In this document: piece by piece, positions 56,182-64,000 of the stretch
Layout: each line of letters starts with the position of its first letter
How positions within the stretch are numbered: the first letter of the stretch is position 1
Assembly (NCBI GenBank): GCA_039090855.1
Contig: CM077034.1
Location: 9,688,984 to 9,752,983, forward strand
Origin: Macrothele yani
Lineage: Eukaryota; Arthropoda; Arachnida; Araneae; Macrothelidae
Direction of reading: 5' to 3'
DNA: 64,000 bases
Program-made: the position numbers and the translations under genes
The notes under the pieces: generated by a model
The model's input: only the letters and a program-made list of their open reading frames with translations
Database searches by the model: none
What the model was told of the DNA's origin: nothing

Positions 56182-56616
56182 TTAAGGTGGACGACAAGTA
56201 ATTTTGCTTCCTATACTTCCAATGGAAAAACTTCTGTACACATTTTCTTGACAATTAATGCGTTCCCAAGGATGAAAATTTGAACATCGATTAAAATAGC
56301 TTCATTTTATAAATTGGAATACTTAATATTTTCTAAAACATAACCGTAATTATGCAATCCAACATTTGTTTGTCTAGTGACGTCATCAAATCACAGGTCC
56401 CGCCATCTTTTTTCTGGTTTCAACACCACCAAAGGAAAAGTTATTGATTTTTAATATAATTATAGTTATGTTTTAGAAAATATTAAGTATTCCAAGTTAT
56501 AATATGAAGTTATTTTAGTCGATGTTCAGATTTTCATCACTAATTGTGAAGGAAATGTGTACAAAAGTTTTTCCATTGGAAGTATAGGAAGCAAAATTAC
56601 TTGACGTCCACCTTAA
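56182..56616. mobile_element. TTAA element, copy 4 (435 bp)
   Basis: Same structure and length as copy 3, with ends TTAAGGTGGACGACAAG and CTTGACGTCCACCTTAA. It is separated from neighbours by the same ~133-bp spacer (GTGAAAATAATTGTTATTG ... GTAGTAGTAAGA). Confidence 0.88.
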
Positions 56617-56749
56617 GTGAAAATAATTGTTATTGTACATAAAAGCGACTGTTTACAGTGATTGATGAAGCATTTATTTTTAGTAATTATCGATATAACT
56701 AGAAATAGTATTCCACTGTAGTGCCAAGCCATTGGTGTAGTAGTAAGAT

Positions 56750-58299
56750 TTAAGGTGGACGACAAGTAATTTTGCTTCCTATACTTCCAATGGAAAAACT
56801 TCTGTACACATTTTCTTAACAATTAATGCGTTCCCAACGATGAAAATTTGAACATCGATGAAAATAGCTTCATTTTATAACTTGGAATACTTAATATTTT
56901 CTAAAACATAACCGTAATTATGCAATCCAACATTTGTTTGTCTACTGACGTCATCAAAGTACAGGTCGCGCCATCTTTTCTCTGGTTTCAACACCACCAA
57001 AGGAAAAGATATTGATTTTTAATATAATTATAGTTATGTTTTAGAAAATATTAAGTATTCCAAGTTATAATATGAAGTTATTTTAGTCGATGTTCAGATT
57101 TTCATCCTTGGAAACACACTAATTGAGAAGGAAATGTGTACAAAATTGTTCCATTGGAAGTATAGGAAGCAAAATTACTTGATGTCCACCTTAATGCGTT
57201 CCCAAGGATGAAAATCTGAATATCGATTAAAATATCTTCGCTTTGTAACTTGGAATATTTAATATTTTCTAAAACATAACCATAATTATGCAATCCAACA
57301 TTTGTTTGTCTAGTGACGTCATCAAAGTACAGGTCCCGCCATCTTTTTTCTGGTTTCAACACCACCAAAGGAAAAGTTATTGATTTTTAATATAATTATA
57401 GTTATGTTTTAGAAAATATTAAGTATTCCAAGTTATAATATGAAGTTATTTTAGTCGATGTTCAGATTTTCATCCTTGGGAACGCATTAATTGTGAAGGA
57501 AATGTGTACAAAATTGTTCCATTGGAAGTATAGGAAGCAAAATTACTTGATGTCCACCTTAATGCGTTCCCAAGGATGAAAATCTGAATATCGATTAAAA
57601 TATTTTCGCTTTGTAACTTGGAATATTTAATATTTTCTAAAACATAACCATAATTATGCAATCCAACATTTGTTTGTCTAGTGACGTCATCAAAGTACAG
57701 GTCCCGCCATCTTTTTTCTGGTTTCAACACCACCAAAGGAAAAGTTATTGATTTTTAATATAATTATAGTTATGTTTTAGAAAATATTAAGTATTCCAAG
57801 TTATAATATGAAGTTATTTTAGTCGATGTTCAGATTTTCATCCTTGGGAACGCATTAATTGTGAAGGAAATGTGTACAAAATTGTTCCATTGGAAGTATA
57901 GGAAGCAAAATTACTTGATGTCCACCTTAATGCGTTCCCAAGGATGAAAATCTGAATATCGATTAAAATATCTTCGTTTTGTAACTTGGGATATTTAATA
58001 TTTTATAAAACATAACCATAGTTATGCAATCCAACATTTGTTTGTCTAGTGACGTCATCAAAGTACAGGTCCCGCCATCTTTTTTCTGGTTTCAACACCA
58101 CCAAAGGAAAAGTTATTGATTTTTAATATAATTATGGTTATGTTTTAGAAAATATTAAGTATTCCAAGTTATAATATGAAGTTATTTTAATCAATGTTCA
58201 GATTTTCATCCTTGGGAGCACACTAATTGTGAAGGAAATGTGTACAAAAGTTTTTCCATTGGAAGTATAGGAAGCAAAATTACTTGACGTCCACCTTAA
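56750..58299. mobile_element. TTAA element, copy 5, expanded by 368-bp repeats
   Basis: Starts TTAAGGTGGACGACAAG at 56750. Internal ends TTGATGTCCACCTTAATGCG at about 57180, 57548 and 57916 show that end-to-end fused copies repeat with a 368-bp period. The last end CTTGACGTCCACCTTAA is at 58299. Fusions share a single TTAA. Confidence 0.88.
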
Positions 58300-58439
58300 G
58301 TGAAAATAATTATTATTGCACATAAAAGTGACTGTTTTCAGTGATTGATGAAGCATTTATTTTTACCAATCACCGATATAAGTAGAAATAATATTCCACT
58401 GTAGTGCCAAGCCATTGATGTAGTTTTGTAAAGTTAATA

Positions 58440-58536
58440 TGTATTAATAAGAAATTGTTTAATATTCATGAGGCCCCCTAAATTCCTTCAAAACAGGAAA
58501 GTGGCCCTTCCAAGGGTCTGAGTTTGATAACACTGG
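58440..58536 (-). mobile_element. Possible hAT-type element edge
   Basis: On the - strand CAGTGTTATCAAACTCAGAC then CCTTGGAAGGGCCAC resembles hAT termini (CAG-x-TCAAACT). It abuts the mariner remnant. Confidence 0.35.
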
Positions 58537-58539
58537 GCT

Positions 58540-58828
58540 TAGGCATGTTGCATAGAGCGAAACAGATTGAAAGTCTGAGGGTGCAATATCCGGAGAGTAA
58601 ACCGGGTACGGTAAAACCTCACAGTGTAACTGTTTATGGGTTGAGTTCGTGGTGGCACCGACATGTGGACTGACATTACCGTGTAACACGATGGCTGGGT
58701 GGCATCCTTTGCATATCCATGGGCGTTTTTGCGTGGTTTAGTTTCCACAACTGATCGCTATATCGTTGTGCAGTGATTGTTTCGCAGGGTTTCAACAGTT
58801 GGAAATACAGCACTCTGTTCATATACCA

Positions 58829-58862
<34 letters not shown>

Positions 58863-59400
58863 CAGCACCTTTTCCCCGTGGATATCCTGTTTTGCAGTGG
58901 ATGTTGATCGCTGGATAGGGTTGACTAAAAATCGCTTGCGTACGGGGTTGTCGCAATAGATCCATTTTTCATCCCGGTGACAATCTTCCACAAGAAATTC
59001 TTCCCTTGAAACCTCTTCAGCGACGACATGCAGATGCCCAGTCGTTGACCAATATTGCGTTCCGTTAAATTATGCGGAACCCACTTACCAATTTTCCGGA
59101 TCTTCCTCAAGTCCTGTAGACCCCGTACCAACGTCGATTGAACCACTTTCAAACGTTTCGCTAGTTGCGTGGTCGATTGTGTGGCATCTTCTTGCAGCAG
59201 CGATTCCGGCTTCCCGTCCGCGATTTCCTGAGGTCTACCTGCACGTGGCTTGTCTTCCAAGCTTAGATCACCTCTCTGAAACCTGGCAAACCATTCTCGA
59301 CACGTCAGCAAACCCATAACCGTTTCTTCATACGCCTGAATCGTATGTTTCACTCGCCCTTTTCCCTAAATGAAACACGAATAACAAACAGTGCCGCAAA
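58540..59400 (-). pseudogene. Mariner remnant (fourth family) with internal (AC)n
   Basis: The - strand reads CREWFARFQRGDLSLEDKPR AGRPQE (HTH and hook). WVPHNLTERN and GKNFLWKIVTG follow, then, one base shifted, DEKWIYCDNPVRKR (first Asp). GYAKDATQPSC and YSPDIAPSDF (third Asp region) lie further on in other frames. HDN is degraded. An (AC)15 run replaces part of the middle. Frameshifts are numerous; dead. Confidence 0.85.
58830..58861 (+). repeat. (AC)n microsatellite
   Basis: About 15 uninterrupted AC repeats lie inside the mariner remnant. Confidence 0.97.
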
Positions 59401-59554
59401 TGAACTTTATTGACGTCCATGCTTGTATCCATGTTCGAACTAAGACCAGGAGCCGCCGGCCGGTTAGACCCGCTCAGCGCCCGCAGGCAGGGGCGGCGGA
59501 AACTTTTGCATACCACTAGTAGGACGTTAAGATGGCTTTACAAACATCTCACCG
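59401..59554. other. Short GC-rich spacer before the hairpin satellite
   Basis: Contains GGAGCCGCCGGCCGGTTAGA and CTTTTGCATACCACTAGTAG. No feature assigned. Confidence 0.35.
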
Positions 59555-62500
59555 CTGTTTCTGAGATGCGCCATGGGTGGAAGCGTCTTAGAAACAGCTC
59601 ATTATTGTTTCTGAGATAGGCCATGCGCGGAAGCGTCTCAGAAACAGCTCACTGCTGTTTCTGAGATGCGCCATGGTTGAAAGCGTCTGAGACGCAGCTC
59701 ACTGCTGTTTCTGAGACGCGCCATGGGTGGAAGCGTCTGAGAAGCAGCTCACTGTTGTTTCTGAAATGCGCCATGTGTGGAAGCCTCTCAGAAGCAGCTC
59801 ACTGTTGTTTCTGAAATGCGCCATGGGTGGAAGCGTCTCAGAAACAGCTTCCTGTTGTTTCTGAAATGCGCCATGTGTGGAAGCGTCTCAAAAATAGCTC
59901 ACTGTTGTTTCTGAGATGCGCCATGGGTGGACGCTTCTTAGAAGCAGCTCACTGCTGTTTCTGAGATGCGCCATGGGTGGAACCGTCTTAGAAACAGCTC
60001 ACTGTTGTTTCTGCGCCATGGGTGGAAGCTTCTTAGAAGCAGCTCACTCTTGTTTCTGAAATGCGCCATGGGTGGAACCGTCTTAGAAACAGCTCGCTGT
60101 TGTTTCTGCGCCATGGGTGGAAGCTTCTTAGAAGCAGCTCACTGCTGTTTCTGAGATGCGCCATGGGTGGAACCGTCTTAGAAACAGCTCACTGTTGTTT
60201 CTGCGCCATGGGTGGAAGCTTCTTAGAAGCAGCTCACTGCTGTTTCTGAGATGCGCCATGGGTGGAACCGTCTTAGAAACAGCTCACTGTTGTTTCTGCG
60301 CCATGGGTGGAAGCTTCTTAGAAGCAGCTCACTGCTGTTTCTGAGATGCGCCATGGGTGGAACCGTCTTAGAAACAGCTCACTGTTGTTTCTGCGCCATG
60401 GGTGGAAGCTTCTTAGAAGCAGCTCACTGCTGTTTCTGAGATGCGCCATGGGTGGAACCGTCTTAGAAACAGCTCACTGTTGTTTCTGCGCCATGGGTGG
60501 AAGCTTCTTAGAAGCAGCTCACTGCTGTTTCTGAGATGCGCCATGGGTGGAACCGTCTTAGAAACAGCTCACTGTTGTTTCTGCGCCATGGGTGGAAGCT
60601 TCTTAGAAGCAGCTCACTGCTGTTTCTGAGATGCGCCATGGGTGGAACCGTCTTAGAAACAGCTCACTGTTGTTTCTGCGCCATGGGTGGAAGCTTCTTA
60701 GATGCAGCTCACTGCTGTTTCTGAGATGCGCCATGGGTGGAACCGTCTTAGAAACAGCTCACTGTTGTTTCTGCGCCATGGGTGGAAGCTTCTTAGAAGC
60801 AGCTCACTGCTGTTTCTGAGATGCGCCATTTGTGGAACCGTCTTAGAAACAGCTCACTGTTGTTTCTGCGCCATGGGTGGAAGCCTCTTAGAAGCAGCTC
60901 ACTGCTGTTTCTGAGATGCGCCATGGGTGGAACCGTCTTAGAAACAGCTCACTGCTGTTTCTGCGCCATGGGTGGAAGCTTCTTAGAAGCAGCTCACTGC
61001 TGTTTCTGAGATGCGCCATGGGTGGAACCGTCTTAGAAACAGCTCACTGTTGTTTCTGCGCCATGGGTGGAAGCGTCTGAGACGCAGCTCACTGCTGTTT
61101 CTGAGACGCACCATGGGTGGAAGCGTCTGAGACGCAGCTCACTGTTGTTTCTGAAATGCGCCATGTGTGGAAGCGTCTCAGAAGCAGCTCACTGCTGTTT
61201 CTGAGATGCGTCATGCGTGAAAGCGTCTCAGAAACAGCTCACTGTTGTTTCTGAAATGCGCCATGGGTGGAAGCGTCTCAGAAACAGCTCACTGTTGTTT
61301 CTGAGATGCGCCATGGGTGGAAGCGTCTCAAAAATAGCTCACTGTTGTTTCTGAGATGCGCCATGGGTGGAAGCTTCTTAGAAGCAGCTCACTGCTGTTT
61401 CTGAGATGCGCCATGGGTGGAACCGTCTTAGAAACAGCTCACTGTTGTTTCTGCGCCATGGGTGGAAGCGTCTGAGACGCAACTCACTGCTGTTTCTGAG
61501 ACGCGCCATGGGTGGAAGCGTCTGAGAAGGAGCTCACTGTTGTTTCTGAAATGCGCCATGGATGGAAGCGTCTCAGAAACAGCCCACTGTTGTTTCTGAT
61601 ATGGGCCATGGATGGAAGCATCTCAGAAAAAGCTCACTCTGTTTCTGAGATGCGCCATCGGTGGAAGCGTCTCAGAAGCAGCTCACTGCTGTTTCTGAGA
61701 TGCGTCATGCGTGAAAGCGTCCCAGAAACAGCTCACTGTTGTTTCTGAAATGCGCCATGTGTGGAAGCGTCTCGGAAGCATGGGTGGAAGGATCTCAGAA
61801 ACAGCTCACTGAGGTTTCTGAGATGCGCCGTGGGTGGAAGCGTCTCATGCGTCATGAGTGGAAGCATCTCATGCGCCATGGGTGGAAGCGTCTCATGCGC
61901 AATGGGTGGAAGAGTCTCAGAAACAGCTCACTGTTGTTTCTGAGATGCGCCATGGGAGGAAGCATCTCAGAAACTGCTCACTGTTGTTTCTGAAATGCGC
62001 CATGTGAGGAAGCGTCTCATAAGCAGCTCACTGCTGTTTCTGAGATGCGCCATGGATGGAAGCGTCTCAGAAGCAGCTCACTGCTGTTTCTGGGATGCGC
62101 CATGGGTGAGAAGCGTCTCAGAAACAGCTCACTGTTGTTTCTGAAATGCGCCATGTGTGCAAACGTCTCATATCAGCTCACTGCAGTTTCTGGGATGCGC
62201 CATGGGTGGAAGCGTCTCAGAAACAGCTCACTGCTCTTTCTGACATGCGCCATGTGTGGAAGCGTCTCAGAAACAGCTCACTGCGGTTTCAAAGATGCGC
62301 CGTGGGTGGAAGCGTCTCATGCGTCACGGGTGGAAGCGTCTCATGCGCGATGGGTGGCAGCGTCTCAGAAACAGCTCGCTGTTGTTTCTGAGATGCGCCA
62401 TATGTGGAAGCATCTCAGAAACAGCTCACTGCGGTTTCTGAGATGCGCCGTGGGTGGAAGCGTCTCATGCGCTATGGGTGGAAGCGTCTCACGCGCCATG

Positions 62501-62650
62501 TGTGGAAGTGTCTCATGCGCCATGGGTGGAAGCGTCTCAGAAACAGCTCACTGTCGTTTCTGAGATGCGCCATGGGTGGAAGCGTCTCAGAAACAGTTCA
62601 CTGTTGTTTCTGAGACAAGCTATGGGTGGAAGCGTCTGAGAAACAGCAGA
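59555..62650 (+). repeat. 50/45-bp hairpin satellite, ~3.1 kb
   Basis: The basic unit TTTCTGAGATGCGCCATGGG TGGAAGCGTCTCAGAAACAG CTCACTGTTG is 50 bp. In the core (59960-61060) it alternates with a 45-bp version lacking GAGAT, giving an exact 95-bp dimer (60061, 60156, 60251, ...), at least ten times. The right part (61800-62520) adds short GGTGGAAGCGTCTCATGCGC repeats. TCTCAGAAACA and TGTTTCTGAGA in each 50-bp unit are exact reverse complements around a 9-base loop. Repeated 62-codon frames are by-products. Confidence 0.96.
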
Positions 62651-63625
62651 CTTCGTTTACTGCTCGGGAGGTGCTGTAGTAAAGGTGTACCAAGAATGTA
62701 CCGCTAGCACACCGAGTACCTCGTGACGTCATAACTGTGGAGCCCCAAAGGCCATCAACCCCAGAGGAGAACGTTGCCTCCTTCTACTGGTAAAGGGCAA
62801 TCGACGCGCAACGGTGCAACAACTGACCACACAAATGAACGCTGGGGCACCCAGGTACATGTACCCGATACCAGCAGAGCGAGCACCTTCACACAAAGGT
62901 CTCCGGTGTCGACGCTGTATCAAGGCGCCCATATTGACTCAGGTCCATCGGCAACGACGCCTGCAGTTCGCATGGGACTACTGCCATTGGACAGTGCAAG
63001 AGTGGAAAAAAGTTGTTTTCTCCGGCAAAGGGAGGTTTCTACTCCACAAGAGTGATGGGAGGCGGCGGATGCGGCATCAGACACACATGAACCCAACACC
63101 CGGACGCGTTTGTCGGTTAAATGCAAGCCGGAGGTCACAGTATGGAAGCGTCTCATAGTGGATGTTTTCCTGGTATGAACTGAGACCACTGGTACCACTG
63201 GATGGGTCCCTGAATACCAATGTCTACCTGTCCATCCTCGCTGACCAAATGCATCCCTTCATGTCGGACGTTTACCCTGGTGGTGATGGTGTCTACCACA
63301 GGACAATGAGCCCTGCCACGTGACTAAGGGGGTGCGTAACTGGTTTCAAGAGCACTACAGCAATGTCTCCGTCTCCCCTTGGTCATCGCCCGAGCTCAAT
63401 CCCACGCAGCACTTGTGGGACTATTTGGATCCACAGGTTCGATGTTCTGACCCACAGCCACATCATCTCTGGGACCTACGTGCTCTGCTGCAGTCCGAAT
63501 GGTCACGTGTGCCTCGGGCAACCTTCCAGAGCCGCATTGCGTCCATGTCACGGCGTGTCATTCGGGCCAAGGGCGGGTATTCCCATTATTAGGTAGGTGG
63601 TAATATTATTCTGCTACGACTAGGT
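62651..63625 (+). pseudogene. Tc1-like transposon remnant, catalytic residues altered
   Basis: Frames read LLLVKGNRRATVQQLTTQMN, RQRRLQFAWDYCHWTVQEWK and then VVFSGKGRFLLH, where SDESRF is expected, so the first catalytic Asp is gone. Near 63300 TTTACCCTGGTGGTGATGG leads to QDNEPCH in a shifted frame. The last part reads SSPELNPTQHLWDYL (Asp to Glu, Glu to Gln) to GGYSHY and stop at 63592. The end GGTGGTAATATTATTC to about 63625 resembles the TIR at 2584, so both belong to one family. Its 5' side merges into the hairpin satellite. Confidence 0.85.
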
Positions 63626-63649
63626 GCAGGAAAGATTCGTTTTTAAGCT

Positions 63650-63837
63650 ACATCGAAAGCGGCGTGATGGTGGGTGCCAGACGCACAGGTGCTAACATCT
63701 CAGAAGGACGAACCTCGGCTATGCGTGGACAAACAGTTCTTATCTTATATCGATAAACAAAATATTTTAAATAAAAGCCAACATGGGTTTCGTAAGGGGT
63801 TTTCGGCAGAAACTGCTATTTTGGATGTATTAAACTA
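63650..63837 (+). pseudogene. Tc1 N-terminal snippet joined to a LINE reverse transcriptase fragment
   Basis: 63658-63715 reads SGVMVGARRTGANISE, a Tc1 N-terminal signature. 63746-63836 reads YIDKQNILNKSQHGFRKGFS then AETAILDVLN, a reverse transcriptase region (QHGFRKGxSxETA) from a CR1/Jockey-like LINE. The fragment is cut at TA by the next Tc1 element. Confidence 0.75.
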
Positions 63838-64000
63838 CACTGGCGGAAAGTGAAAAAAGAACACCAAGAAGGAGACGTCTGATACCAACGAAATTTATAC
63901 ATAACGGAATACAGAGGATAACGTGATCAAAACATTATGGCAAAATACAGCTGTATTTGCTGGTAAACTGAAAAATAACATTTCCATGTAACATGGTTAG
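63838..64000 (+). mobile_element. Start of another Tc1-like element, cut by window end
   Basis: TA then CACTGGCGGAAAGTGAAAAA AGAACACCAAGAAGG, the typical Tc1-like left TIR form seen in the 25535 element (ending in AACACCAAGAAGG in both). Coding part lies beyond the window. Confidence 0.75.

Larger units (their letters stand above)
55481..58436 (+). repeat. 568-bp higher-order repeat: TTAA element plus spacer
   Basis: The spacer containing TTTTTAGTAATTATCGATAT and TGTAGTGCCAAGCCATTG follows each of copies 2-5 (at 55481, 56049, 56617 and 58300). Element plus spacer repeats at 55614, 56182 and 56750, exactly 568 bp apart. So the MITE and its host flank were duplicated together. Confidence 0.9.

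Noticed and set aside
59966..61009. Series of 62-codon ORFs that look like a repeated small protein family
   Set aside because: Each is the same 95-bp satellite dimer re-read. Starts and stops come from the repeat, with no independent coding signal.
3071..62650. That the arrays are assembly artefacts
   Set aside because: Internal variants, diverged edges and clean junctions argue for real arrays. Exact copy numbers could still be wrong, which only long reads can settle.
51442..64000. Further pappalysin exons downstream
   Set aside because: I looked for the next cysteine-rich and Lin-12/Notch-like segments and found none. The next exon is presumably outside the window or too diverged to see.

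Overview
The window is a repeat-saturated stretch of a large animal genome, very probably an arthropod and perhaps a chelicerate (low confidence on the clade). Reasons: many Tc1-like and mariner DNA transposons, RTE-type and L1/Tx1-type LINEs, a gag-like LINE ORF1 with three zinc knuckles, tRNA-derived SINEs, very long tandem arrays, and only short islands of spliced host coding sequence. No bacterial-style operon, CRISPR array or rRNA is present.

The only host gene I can support is on the + strand: four consecutive, phase-compatible internal exons of a pappalysin-like (PAPP-A family) protein at 2198-2472, 25160-25332, 33425-33553 and 51356-51441. Spliced together they give about 220 residues. 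They include a CKPxxYRxxRxPP-type segment, a fibronectin-III-like strand region, and a CGDGI...EECDD...GDGC cysteine-rich repeat split between exons 3 and 4. The introns are about 22.7, 8.1 and 17.8 kb, and everything else in the window is intronic repeat.

Layout. 1-2.1 kb: LINE ORF1 fused directly to a LINE 3' end, then a SINE pair. 2.6-15 kb: truncated Tc1, an 11.25-kb array of a 38-bp satellite, and tRNA-Leu-like SINEs. 15-18.4 kb: mariner and Tc1. 18.7-25 kb: two arrays of a ~312-bp tRNA-headed SINE unit, split by a block carrying an RTE LINE. 25.5-28 kb: Tc1 copies. 28-30.1 kb: 107-bp tRNA-like array. 30.2-33.3 kb: TTAA-flanked element filled with a 167-bp satellite. 33.7-37 kb: two Tc1 elements, one apparently intact. 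37.3-41.1 kb: ~320-bp satellite with a four-unit higher-order period. 41.1-46.8 kb: L1/Tx1-like LINE on the - strand. 46.8-49.4 kb: five tandem copies of a mariner/tRNA-fragment chimera. 50.1-54.3 kb: an inverted pair of related Tc1 elements flanking exon 4. 54.7-58.3 kb: a cluster of the TTAA elements with 568-bp and 368-bp higher-order repeats. 58.4-59.4 kb: mariner. 59.5-62.6 kb: 50/45-bp hairpin satellite. 62.6-64 kb: nested Tc1 and LINE remnants.

The recurring theme is coupling between mobile elements and satellites: several arrays start inside or directly beside a truncated Tc1 or mariner, or have a SINE or MITE as the repeated unit. The one element that still looks able to code for a working enzyme is the Tc1-like element at 35397-36941.
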